Of a stretch of 27,700 bases of DNA, positions 1 through 7,593 are shown piece by piece; position 1 is the first letter of the stretch, and every line of letters begins with the position of its first letter. A program made the translations under genes and the position numbers. The stretch covers positions 1 through 27,700 of the forward strand of contig CAYNRX010000031.1 in assembly GCA_964399965.1 (NCBI GenBank). Reading direction: 5' to 3'. Under the pieces are notes generated by a model. That model was not told the origin of the DNA, searched no databases, and saw only the letters and a list, made by a program, of their open reading frames with translations. The DNA is from UBA1381 sp964399965. Lineage in GTDB: Bacteria; Bacillota; Clostridia; UBA1381.

Positions 1-46
1 AGCCGCTGCGTGAGATGTGTGCGAAAAAAGTGCCAACTTATATTGA

Positions 47-1348
47 CAAAATCAGTTTGACCTCACGACCTTACAGCGCGAAGCGAACTGCCTGTTTGGA
101 TTCACCGCAAAGCAGACACTTGACTATGCGCAGAGCCTTTATGAGAAAAAGCTCATAACCTATCCGAGAACGGACAGCAGATACTTAACCGAGGATATGC
201 GCGATACGGCAGCCGCCGTAATACACCTGTCGGCAAAGCACCCGCCGTTCAGTAACTGCGGCGACTTCTATCCCGACTGCTTCTATTTGTTTGATAACGA
301 TAAGGTCACGGACCATCACGCGATCATTCCGACAATGCAGATCGAGGGGATCCGGCTGAATGAGCTTACAAACGGTGAGCGGTACATATTACAGCTTATC
401 ATGTGCAAACTCCTTTGTGCCGTGCATGAGCCGTATATCTATGAAACCGTTACAGCCGAATTTGAGTGCGGTGGTACAGTGTTCAAAGCAAAGACGAAGA
501 ATATCATATCAAACGGTTGGAAAGAGATAGAGTGTTTGTTGCGTTCATACCTCGGCAATGACGATACCGAAGAAAGCGCAGCTTTTGATATTGCAGAGGG
601 ACAGGAGCTCACTGTTTCGGCTTCGGTAAACGAGGGCTATACCTCACCGCCGAAGCAGTATACCGAAGATACGCTTTTATCCGCCATGGAGACCGCAGGT
701 GCAAAAGAGACGGCAGACGAAGCGGAGCGCAAAGGTCTCGGCACACCTGCGACACGCGCGGGCATAATCGAAAAACTTGTGCAGACAGGCTTTATCGAGC
801 GTAAGGGTAAGAGCCTTGTCCCTACCCGTGACGGTATAAGTCTTGCAAGCATAATGCCCGAGCTCCTTGCCTCGCCGCTGCTCACTGCCGAATGGGAAAA
901 CAGGCTTGCCGAGATCGCGCACGGAGAATATTCCGACAAAGAGTTTATGGCAGGCATCGGAAATCTCGTTTCTGAGCTCATAAAGACCTATTCCTTTATC
1001 ACTGAGGATAAAAAGAATATATTCAAAGAACCGCGTGAGGTCATAGGCAAATGCCCGCGGTGCGGCTCGGATGTATACGAGAGCAAAGCAAAATTCTGCT
1101 GCTCAAACAAGGAATGCGGTTTTGTGATGTGGAAGAACGATCGCTTTTTCACGAACAAGAAAAAGGAGCTCACAAAGAAAATCGCTGCCGACCTGCTCAG
1201 CAAGGGAAAGTCTAAGGTCAAAGACTTTCATTCCGATAAGACGGGAAACGACTACGATGCGACAGTGGTTCTTGCCGATACGGGCGGCAAATATGTGAAT
1301 TACAAGCTGGAATTTGATAAGCGGAAGGAGCGATTTAATGGAAGATAA
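47..1348 (+). CDS. topB: DNA topoisomerase III (type IA), C-terminal part
   Basis: Type IA topoisomerase that nicks and passes single DNA strands; ICEs of Firmicutes often carry their own copy. The frame opens with FDLTTLQREAN and contains ITYPRTDSRYL, where the Tyr at codon 161-163 is the expected catalytic residue. KGLGTPATRAGIIEKL and a C-terminal zinc ribbon (CPRCG ... CCSNKECG, about 1048-1122) follow. Homology starts well before the first ATG at 197, so that ATG is not the real start. An in-frame TGA stands at 44-46. The preceding bases read PLREMCAKKVPTYIDKIS in another frame (from base 3), which resembles the next upstream stretch of TopB. The gene therefore looks frameshifted or internally deleted near 44-58, or the read is wrong there. 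The N-terminal TOPRIM part lies outside the window. It overlaps the next gene by 11 bp. Confidence 0.9.
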   Translation, partial: QNQFDLTTLQREANCLFGFTAKQTLDYAQSLYEKKLITYPRTDSRYLTEDMRDTAAAVIHLSAKHPPFSNCGDFYPDCFYLFDNDKVTDHHAIIPTMQIEGIRLNELTNGERYILQLIMCKLLCAVHEPYIYETVTAEFECGGTVFKAKTKNIISNGWKEIECLLRSYLGNDDTEESAAFDIAEGQELTVSASVNEGYTSPPKQYTEDTLLSAMETAGAKETADEAERKGLGTPATRAGIIEKLVQTGFIERKGKSLVPTRDGISLASIMPELLASPLLTAEWENRLAEIAHGEYSDKEFMAGIGNLVSELIKTYSFITEDKKNIFKEPREVIGKCPRCGSDVYESKAKFCCSNKECGFVMWKNDRFFTNKKKELTKKIAADLLSKGKSKVKDFHSDKTGNDYDATVVLADTGGKYVNYKLEFDKRKERFNGR

Positions 1349-2867
1349 AACAGCTGTAAACTACAAAACCGATACCGGGGATCCGCCCAAAAGCGTCCCG
1401 GCGACACCGATAGAACTGTCGGGCAAGACACAAAAGGAAAAGATCACGGAGATAACAACAAAGCTTGAGCAGGGTATCAAAGACCTGTTCGCAAGCAATA
1501 AATTCAAGGAGTATCTTTCCGCCATGTCAAAGCTGCACCGCTACAGCTTCCGAAACAGCTTACTCATTTTCATGCAGAAGCCGGACGCCTCTATGGTCGC
1601 GGGCTATACCTCGTGGCAGAGGAATTTTAAGCGGCAGGTCCGCAAGGGCGAGCATGGGATAAAGATATTCGCTCCCGCACCGTACAAGGCAACAAAGGAA
1701 GTCGAGCGCATAGACAAGACCACTAATAACCCCATTATCAGCAGGGACGGCAAGCCGGTGACGGATACGGTCGAATACACTGTTCCGGCGTTTAAGATAA
1801 CAACCGTCTTTGACGTATCGCAGACCGACGGCGAGCCTATTCCGAGCTTGGGAGTCGATGAGCTCACGGGCAGTGTAGAAAAGTATGCTGACTTCTACAG
1901 CGCACTTGAAAAAATATCGCCTGTGTCTATAGGCTTTGAGAATATCGAAAGCGGGGCTAAGGGATTCTACAGCAACGCTGAAAAAAGAATTGCGATTCAA
2001 GAAAATATGAGCGAAGTCCAGACATTGAAAACGCTGATACATGAGATAGCTCACGCGAAACTTCATGCTGTAGAGGATATAACCAACGTAAAACCCGAGG
2101 AACAGATTGACCGCAACACCAAAGAGGTCGAAGCAGAAAGTATAGCGTATACCGTATGTCAGCGTTACGGTATAGATACCTCTGACTACACTTTCGGCTA
2201 TGTTGCGGGATGGAGCAGCGATAAGGAGCTGCCGGAGCTGAAAGCCTCGCTTATAACGATACAGAAAACCGCCGATGAGATAATAACGGGCATTGAAGAA
2301 CACTTTGCGGAGCTTGCAAAGGATAAGACTGTTACGCATGAGAAAGAGACATACGATCACGGTTTTACGGAGTTAAGCGCGGAAGAAGCCGCCGAGGGCG
2401 CCAAAATATTTGAACAGGAGAATGTTGATAAACCTGTGATTGAAAAGACCGTAGCTGATGATACAGACCACATAACAGCAGCCGAAAAGACACAGACTGT
2501 TGCAGCTGACGAGAAAACAATAAAAGCCGCCGTTATGGACGCGCTCAAAGAGCGTATCGCATATTCAAACGACGGTATGCTCTCAACATACAAGATGTCC
2601 GAGCAGTCGCGGGGTGTTTTATGGGATAACAAGATCAAGATCGATGACAAGACCGTCACACGGGACGGAAAGCCTATGTTCAAGATAAACCGCCGTTTTT
2701 CATCACGAAAGACAAAGTGCTGCTATCGCGAGCTTACTCCTACGCTTGAATACATAGGCGGCAAGCAGCAAAAGCCGTCTATACGCAGGCAGCTTGCGGA
2801 GACCAAAGGAAAATCGGAGCCCGCAAAGGCGGCGCCTGCAAAGAAAAAGGAGGACCTGAGCCTATGA
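1338..2867 (+). CDS. ArdC/LtrC-like antirestriction protein with zinc metallopeptidase motif
   Basis: A 509-residue protein starting at ATG 1338, preceded by AAGGAG at 1325-1330; an in-frame start at 1314 has no such site. The N-terminal ~130 residues fit the ArdC single-strand-DNA-binding region (KLHRYSFRNSLLIFMQKP, then GYTSWQ and RKGEHGIKIFAP). The middle carries LIHEIAHAKLH with the HExxH zinc motif at residues 235-239 and a downstream glutamate-rich helix (EVEAESIAYTVCQRYG), as in ArdC-type peptidases. The last ~120 residues are a separate region ending in a basic tail. Known ArdC proteins bind single-stranded DNA and shield incoming plasmid DNA from restriction. Here the role is inferred from family and from the ICE transfer-gene context. 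Its stop overlaps the next start by ATGA. Confidence 0.85.
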   Translation: MEDKTAVNYKTDTGDPPKSVPATPIELSGKTQKEKITEITTKLEQGIKDLFASNKFKEYLSAMSKLHRYSFRNSLLIFMQKPDASMVAGYTSWQRNFKRQVRKGEHGIKIFAPAPYKATKEVERIDKTTNNPIISRDGKPVTDTVEYTVPAFKITTVFDVSQTDGEPIPSLGVDELTGSVEKYADFYSALEKISPVSIGFENIESGAKGFYSNAEKRIAIQENMSEVQTLKTLIHEIAHAKLHAVEDITNVKPEEQIDRNTKEVEAESIAYTVCQRYGIDTSDYTFGYVAGWSSDKELPELKASLITIQKTADEIITGIEEHFAELAKDKTVTHEKETYDHGFTELSAEEAAEGAKIFEQENVDKPVIEKTVADDTDHITAAEKTQTVAADEKTIKAAVMDALKERIAYSNDGMLSTYKMSEQSRGVLWDNKIKIDDKTVTRDGKPMFKINRRFSSRKTKCCYRELTPTLEYIGGKQQKPSIRRQLAETKGKSEPAKAAPAKKKEDLSL

Positions 2868-3550
2868 ATAAATTTGAAAACGTCGATCTCATAGACAGAC
2901 TGAGACGGATAATAGAGACCAATACCGCTTATTATCAGAGCGATTTTAACTTTGACGAAAAGAAATTGCGCGCTGCTGCAATAAGCGATAACGCCGAGGA
3001 TAAAGACTTACTGTTCATGTCACGCCGGCATGGCACATATCTTTTCTCTGAGGCAGAAGTTTTCAAGAAAGGAACGTTTGCGCACGTAACTTGGCAATAT
3101 TTCAGTGACCAGCAGGGCAGCATACTTGCCTACGCGGTAAAGGTCAAAGGCATGGAAAATGGCAAGGTCATGGGCGATCTCTATGAGCTTGACTACGCGG
3201 AGCATGTGAAACACGTTGAAAATACGGCGGTCAATTCCGATACCAGAACATTGCATTATGAGCGCGGGAACGTTGACGTTCTTACCGACAAGGCTATTAC
3301 TACCGCTCAGCACCCGAAATTTGGCTGCTTGATAAGCTGCGAGTCAAAGCCCAACGACCCGCAGCAGCTGAAAGCTGTCCTTGCGGACGAACGCCGCAGC
3401 CATGAAGCGTTAAAGCCAGGAGTCATAGACCGTCATATTTCAAAGCTGTCACGCGGCAAGCAGTCAATACGAAAACAGCTATCGCAGAATAAACGCAGTA
3501 ATGAGCAGAAAAAATCTACTACAAAAAAGAGGGAGGATATTTCATTATGA
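2864..3550 (+). CDS. Conserved ICE protein of unknown function
   Basis: A 228-residue soluble protein, translationally coupled by ATGA overlaps on both sides. The central block (DLLFMSRRHGTYLF, then FAHVTWQYF, ILAYAVKVKG, GDLYELDYAEHV) matches a domain I remember from large ICE polyproteins in Clostridia, often beside ArdC or YodL domains, but I cannot name it with certainty. No signal peptide, membrane segment or catalytic motif is visible. The last ~30 residues are Lys/Arg-rich (KQSIRKQL ... KKREDISL) and resemble the tail of the preceding ArdC-like protein, which suggests a shared targeting signal or a duplicated end. Function is not assigned. Confidence 0.75.
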   Translation: MNKFENVDLIDRLRRIIETNTAYYQSDFNFDEKKLRAAAISDNAEDKDLLFMSRRHGTYLFSEAEVFKKGTFAHVTWQYFSDQQGSILAYAVKVKGMENGKVMGDLYELDYAEHVKHVENTAVNSDTRTLHYERGNVDVLTDKAITTAQHPKFGCLISCESKPNDPQQLKAVLADERRSHEALKPGVIDRHISKLSRGKQSIRKQLSQNKRSNEQKKSTTKKREDISL

Positions 3551-3768
3551 CATTCACACCCGACGAAGTAAATCTTATATGTATCTATGACACATCTAAC
3601 AGGGAGCGCCTTATCAAGGAGATGGGGCGCTCTTTTAAATTGGTCGCGGACAAGGAACTTGCGGATATAATGTGGTCGGCGATCAGAAAGCTGGGCAGTA
3701 TGACCGATACGGAATATTCTGAACTGGAGCTTATGCCGACAATAACGGACGAGGATACGGAGGATTGA
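3547..3768 (+). CDS. TTRAP-like transposon-transfer assisting protein
   Basis: A 73-residue protein beginning MTFTPDEVNLICIYDT, which fits the small family annotated as transposon-transfer assisting protein (TTRAP) in clostridial and Bacteroides conjugative elements. The usual features are there: a short N-terminal strand, the LICIY motif, a helix containing RERLIKEM, and an acidic end (ITDEDTED). It overlaps the upstream gene by ATGA and has a GGGAGG ribosome site about 12 bases before the start. The name comes from the family; no biochemical role is clear. Confidence 0.7.
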   Translation: MTFTPDEVNLICIYDTSNRERLIKEMGRSFKLVADKELADIMWSAIRKLGSMTDTEYSELELMPTITDEDTED

Positions 3769-3771
3769 TAT

Positions 3772-5520
3772 ATGGACGACTATCTATTTAAGGTGTTCGT
3801 TGTCAACTCACAAGAGTATGATAACGGCAATAAAGAGACAAGCGGCGCATGGCTGAGCTTTCCGGCAGACACCGAGACCGTTACGAAACTGTTCAACGAA
3901 CTAAATCTGCCGAACAATGCCGGTACAAACCTTTATTTTATTGATGACAGCAGAGCCGATAACAGCCGCATTTGCGATATTATCACGAGAGACAGCGACA
4001 TAGACGAGCTGAATTATCTTGCTAACCGCATAATGCAGCTTGACGCATCGGAAAGGATCGTGTTTGAGGCGGTCCTTGAAGCCGAAGAGTGCAGGACCGT
4101 AAAGAACGCTATCAATCTTACATATAACACGGAATGTTACAACGTCATTCCCGATATGGACAGCTGGACCGATGTCGGCGGATATTTTCTGAGACAGAAT
4201 ATAGATCTTTCGCCGGACGGACTTGATATTATGGCGGACTACTTTGATTTCATTGAATACGGCAGGGATTATGCCAATGAGACGGGCGGCGTGCTGCTGG
4301 AAGGCGTTTATCTTGAAACAGGCTGCGCTGATTACAAGGAAATGTACCGTGGAAATATTAATGATATAGATTTAAGATATATAGTGACCGGTCACGGCCG
4401 AGAATGTCACAGCAACAGTTTGTATGAGGATAAGCTGCGCGATTCTACAGAGCTTGCCGAGGAAATAGACAGCTATATGCGGTATGTTAGCCCGTCATAT
4501 GTTGAGAAATATCCTGATGCAGAGAAACAGAAAGCTCATATCACCGACTGCCTTATGGATTTTGTGACGGTTCAGCTAAAAGATATGATAATGGAGACAA
4601 ATACAGCGGAGGGCAGCCGTCTTATCGACAGCATAAATGAGCTTGAGATAGAATACCCGGATGACATATATATGCTTTTTCAGGTCAAGAACGGTCCCGA
4701 AACTCGCGACTACCGTTTCAGCTCAACTGAGGAGCTGAAGAAAATGGGACTGACCGTGGACATTAAAAACTATGACTTGAAATATACAAAGCTTCTCGGA
4801 GATACCATGCTTGAGAATATCTATAAAAAATTCAACAGCGGCAAGGTGCCCGACTTTGACGGACGGAGCATGTCGGTGTCTGATGTTATCGTATTTTGTA
4901 CTGGTACTGCCGATACAGCATATTACTGTGATCCTTTCGGCTTTACACAGTTGCCGGGTTTCCTATGGGAGCATGAAAACAATCTCGAAACAGCCGAGAA
5001 GTCCACGGAACAGAATTACAATATGATAGACGAGCGGATTAACAACGAGCCGGGCGAAAAGGAGAACAACATAACTGTACTTGTAGTGGAGCCACTACAA
5101 GAGCCGTACATAAAGGAAATACCAAACACATTAGAGGCTCTGCAAAAGGAAGTCGGCGGACCTATTCAGGCAGGATATCCATTTGCCGAGGAAGCCGCCA
5201 TTGTGTGCAATGACGAAGCAAATCTTGAGGGTATGCGCCTTAACCGCGCGCTGTATGACGCAGAGGGTGAAATATATGATATAGTGGCGGGAACGTTTAT
5301 TGTAGTCGGCTTGGGCGAAGATAATTTTGCTTCACTGCCGCCGGAGCTTATGAGTAAGATACAGGAGCAGTTCAAGCAGCCTGAGATGTTTGTAAAGGTC
5401 AACGGCGAGATACAGGCTATCCCCGTCAAGCCGTCCATCAAGGCAAAGCTTGAACAGCTTCAAAAGGAGAAACGCGGCGATAATCCTCCGCAGAAAGAGC
5501 CGCCGAAACACGAATTATGA
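3772..5520 (+). CDS. ArdA-like / YodL / DUF3846 multidomain ICE protein
   Basis: A 582-residue protein with three recognisable regions. Residues ~1-185 look like clostridial ArdA antirestriction proteins (GAWLSFPADTE, then YFIDD, INELNYLANRI-type helices and NLTYNTECYNVIPD). ArdA proteins mimic DNA and inhibit type I restriction enzymes. Residues ~300-400 resemble the YodL domain (DIYMLFQVKNG, RDYRFSS, YDLKYTKLL, GRSMSVSDVIV, GFTQLPGFL). Residues ~425-560 match DUF3846 (ITVLVVEP, YIKEIPNTLEALQKEVGG, GMRLNRALYD, GLGEDNFASLPPEL). The end is a basic tail (KPSIKAKLEQLQKEK). GGAGG at about 3760 precedes the ATG. In other ICEs these domains are often found in neighbouring proteins or various fusions. 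Activity of the ArdA part is inferred only. Confidence 0.8.
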   Translation: MDDYLFKVFVVNSQEYDNGNKETSGAWLSFPADTETVTKLFNELNLPNNAGTNLYFIDDSRADNSRICDIITRDSDIDELNYLANRIMQLDASERIVFEAVLEAEECRTVKNAINLTYNTECYNVIPDMDSWTDVGGYFLRQNIDLSPDGLDIMADYFDFIEYGRDYANETGGVLLEGVYLETGCADYKEMYRGNINDIDLRYIVTGHGRECHSNSLYEDKLRDSTELAEEIDSYMRYVSPSYVEKYPDAEKQKAHITDCLMDFVTVQLKDMIMETNTAEGSRLIDSINELEIEYPDDIYMLFQVKNGPETRDYRFSSTEELKKMGLTVDIKNYDLKYTKLLGDTMLENIYKKFNSGKVPDFDGRSMSVSDVIVFCTGTADTAYYCDPFGFTQLPGFLWEHENNLETAEKSTEQNYNMIDERINNEPGEKENNITVLVVEPLQEPYIKEIPNTLEALQKEVGGPIQAGYPFAEEAAIVCNDEANLEGMRLNRALYDAEGEIYDIVAGTFIVVGLGEDNFASLPPELMSKIQEQFKQPEMFVKVNGEIQAIPVKPSIKAKLEQLQKEKRGDNPPQKEPPKHEL

Positions 5521-5864
5521 GTCTGCCGAGAATGAATCCTGAACAGCTGCGACGTGCAAGAGCGCTAATTAAGAAAACGTGCTGTAACTATGACGATGGA
5601 TATTGCCTTATACTCGACTGCCCGTGTCCTCAGCTGCACTCCTACTCCGTGCTTTGCAAGTGGTTCAAAAGCGCCGTATTGCCTCAAAATGAACAGCTGT
5701 ATATATCTGTTACAAAGCCTCAGAATATAAAGAAATGCGTCATATGCGGCAATAAATTTATATACCGTTCTAACAGAGCAAAATACTGCCGACAATGCAA
5801 AAAGACCGTCATGCGCAGACAAAAGGCGGCATACCAGAGAAAACGCAGACAAAACCAAAAGTAA
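5517..5864 (+). CDS. Cysteine-rich VLP-domain protein
   Basis: A 115-residue protein overlapping the previous gene by ATGA. The N-terminal half (RRARALIKKTCCNYDDGYC ... CPCPQ, then SVLCKWFKSAVLP) matches the Cys_rich_VLP family of ICE proteins. The C-terminal half holds a second Cys cluster (KKCVICGNKF ... KYCRQCKK) that probably binds zinc, then a strongly basic end (RKRRQNQK). It likely binds nucleic acid, but the function of the family is unknown. In related ICEs this gene usually precedes the mobilization genes; here the transfer module stops and cargo begins. A diverged copy of its last 21 codons is at 8466-8531. Confidence 0.8.
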   Translation: MSLPRMNPEQLRRARALIKKTCCNYDDGYCLILDCPCPQLHSYSVLCKWFKSAVLPQNEQLYISVTKPQNIKKCVICGNKFIYRSNRAKYCRQCKKTVMRRQKAAYQRKRRQNQK

Positions 5865-5976
5865 ATACATAAGGCGTGCGATCGCGGCAATGTTCGGTCT
5901 GCACGCCTGTTTTTTTGTTGCCAGCGCTTACATGGCTGTATGGTGGAAAAATAGAAATCTCGAATTTCGCATAAAA
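5798..5976 (+). repeat. Direct repeat copy A (3' end of the cysteine-rich gene plus terminator)
   Basis: This ~179-bp segment is matched by 8465-8642 in the same orientation with roughly 90% identity by eye. It includes the last 22 codons of the cysteine-rich gene, the terminator and about 60 bp of following sequence (both contain TTGCCAGCGCTTACATGGCT). Weaker likeness continues to a shared GTAATATAATT-type end. The two copies bracket the Rrf2/SIR2 module. Confidence 0.85.
5873..5917 (+). terminator. Rho-independent terminator of the ICE operon
   Basis: GGCGTGC at 5873-5879 pairs with GCACGCC at 5901-5907, followed by a T-rich tract (5909-5917). It lies just after the stop of the cysteine-rich gene. 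Confidence 0.85.
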
Positions 5977-6035
5977 TCAATGACACCGGGGTATAGCATT
6001 TGAGGAATAATATAATTTGATACCTTTTCCCTCTA

Positions 6036-6476
6036 TCACTGCTCCGTGTGCATTGGAGCAAGACGTTCATTGTAGCTGCGCAGTATATTCGCAAGGCTTA
6101 TGTGTTGCATTTCCATTTCCGCGCATTGCTGTATGCGCTCATAATAATCTTGCAGCGCTAATTGTATATTTACGCCCACTCCGCATTCGGGATTTATATG
6201 TGTGTCAAGATGCAGCAGCGGTTTCTCACCCTCTACAGCCTTATAAATGTCAAGAAGATTTATCTCATCAGGATCCCTTGCAAGAGCAGGTCTCGGATGC
6301 CCTTTAACGCTCACGATAAGTCCGTATCTGCGCAGTGCGGACATAAGCTGGCGCACACAGCCGGGGTTTGTTTTTACACTTTCGGCTATTTTGTCGCTGC
6401 TTAAGGAGCCTGTAGGGTTTAATGCGATAAATGCCATTATGTGTACGGCATCGCTCAGTTTTGTTGAATATTTCAT
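6036..6476 (-). CDS. Rrf2-family transcriptional regulator
   Basis: A 146-residue protein; ATG at 6476 is chosen because AAGGCGGG lies just upstream and the protein then begins MKYSTKLSDAVHIMAFIAL, typical of Rrf2 proteins. The winged helix follows (SSDKIAESVKTNPGCVRQLMSALRRYGLI), then the wing and the LLDIYKAVEGEKPLL segment. The three-Cys Fe-S cluster of IscR/NsrR is missing; one Cys sits in the NPECGVGVNIQ motif, as in the YwnA-like group, so Fe-S sensing is unlikely. It is divergent from the SIR2 pair with overlapping promoters, so it probably represses both itself and the pair. The effector is unknown. Confidence 0.88.
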   Translation of the reverse strand: MKYSTKLSDAVHIMAFIALNPTGSLSSDKIAESVKTNPGCVRQLMSALRRYGLIVSVKGHPRPALARDPDEINLLDIYKAVEGEKPLLHLDTHINPECGVGVNIQLALQDYYERIQQCAEMEMQHISLANILRSYNERLAPMHTEQ

Positions 6477-6506
6477 ATAGATCCCGCCTTTCTCGCTGTT
6501 AATTTT

Positions 6507-6549
6507 ATTATAACACCATCTTGACAAAATTGCAACAGTGTGATAAAAT
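6507..6549. promoter_or_regulatory. Overlapping divergent promoters with an inverted-repeat operator
   Basis: On the + strand TTGACA (6521-6526), a 17-bp spacer and TAAAAT (6544-6549) drive the SIR2 genes. On the - strand TTGCAA (6530-6535), a 17-bp spacer and TATAAT (6512-6507) drive the Rrf2 gene. TATAACAC (6509-6516) and GTGTGATA (6538-6545) form an inverted repeat with one mismatch, each arm overlapping a -10 box. One repressor dimer could shut both promoters. Confidence 0.75.
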
Positions 6550-6594
6550 AAATTTGATGTTAAAATATAATTTACAGCAAGGAGCGATATTGAT

Positions 6595-7575
6595 ATGAGC
6601 TTTTATGAAGATCTTGTAACACAGACCCAAATGAATTATTCAATGTATTATAGAGTATACGCTTCCGGAAGGACTGTCTATGAACTTTCCGATAAGCAGC
6701 ACGAGCCGTATGAGGAGCAGATAAATATGCTGGTTGATGAGATAAATAATGCCGACTGCATACTTGTCGGCGGCGCATCGGGACTTTCCGCGGCGGGAGG
6801 CGGCGATTTCTATTACGACGACACACCGTCCTACAGAACATATTTCGGCAAGTACGCTGAAAAATACGGTTTTAAGGGAGCTTTTGCGGGAATGCAGCAC
6901 CGTTTTGATACACGCGGCGAATTCTGGGGTTATTTGGCGACCTTTTTAAATACAACTCAGCACGCGCCGATACGAAAACCGTATATCGATCTTGATCGTC
7001 TGCTGCAGGGCAAGGAGTTTCATATCCTTACAACTAATCAAGACACGCAGTTTGTTAAGCTATATCCTGCGGAACAGGTCAGCGAGATACAGGGCGATCA
7101 TAGATATTTTCAATGCTCACGCTGCTGCTGCGATGACACATGGGATGCAGTAAAACCCGTTGAGGAAATGATAAAGGCTATGGGCAGCGGCACGGCAGTG
7201 CCTGAGGAGCTTATCCCGCGCTGTCCGCACTGCGGAGCGGAGGCTTTCCCGTGGGTACGCGGATACGGCAATTTTTTGCAGGGAGAAAAGTATGATGAGC
7301 AATACACAAAGGTCTCTGATTTTATACTCAGAAACAAGAATAAAAAGCTGCTCTTGCTTGAGCTTGGTGTAGGCAGGCTGACGCCGATGTTCATACAAGA
7401 GCCGTTTTGGCACCTTACGCTGAATCTGCCGAAAACGCGGTATATTGCGGTAAATGATAAATATGATTTTCTGCCGAAACAGATAGAGGACAAGGGCATG
7501 GTAATCATCGGCGATATAGCCAAGGTCCTAAGCGACGCAAACAAGAGTGTACAGGCGGAACATGAGAGCGCATGA
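6595..7575 (+). CDS. SIR2-family protein, class M-like sirtuin
   Basis: A 326-residue cytoplasmic protein with a Rossmann-type NAD site (CILVGGASGLSAAGGGDF, residues ~55-70), the ribose-binding TTNQD (N148, D150), a Cys2...Cys2 zinc module (CSRC ... CPHCGA) and a late LLELGVGRLTP strand. The canonical sirtuin catalytic His, normally in a HG pair, is Gln here (EIQGD, Q166). An N-x-D motif with Gln replacing His is what I recall for class M sirtuins (SirTM), which ADP-ribosylate a lipoylated carrier protein instead of deacylating. The usual SirTM partners (macrodomain, GcvH-L, lipoate ligase) are absent. It is first in a two-gene operon with the next sirtuin 18 bp downstream. GGAG lies at a normal distance before the ATG. 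Confidence 0.88.
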   Translation: MSFYEDLVTQTQMNYSMYYRVYASGRTVYELSDKQHEPYEEQINMLVDEINNADCILVGGASGLSAAGGGDFYYDDTPSYRTYFGKYAEKYGFKGAFAGMQHRFDTRGEFWGYLATFLNTTQHAPIRKPYIDLDRLLQGKEFHILTTNQDTQFVKLYPAEQVSEIQGDHRYFQCSRCCCDDTWDAVKPVEEMIKAMGSGTAVPEELIPRCPHCGAEAFPWVRGYGNFLQGEKYDEQYTKVSDFILRNKNKKLLLLELGVGRLTPMFIQEPFWHLTLNLPKTRYIAVNDKYDFLPKQIEDKGMVIIGDIAKVLSDANKSVQAEHESA

Positions 7576-7593
7576 AAGGAATGATCACACAGC

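Noticed and set aside
1..46. Possible second group II intron end inside topB
   Set aside because: The bases do not resemble a domain V/VI terminus as those at the right edge do, and frame 3 fits TopB better.
1560..2360. Long antisense open frame (266 codons) across the ArdC-like gene
   Set aside because: Composition is unlike a protein family and it lies wholly opposite a gene with clear motifs.
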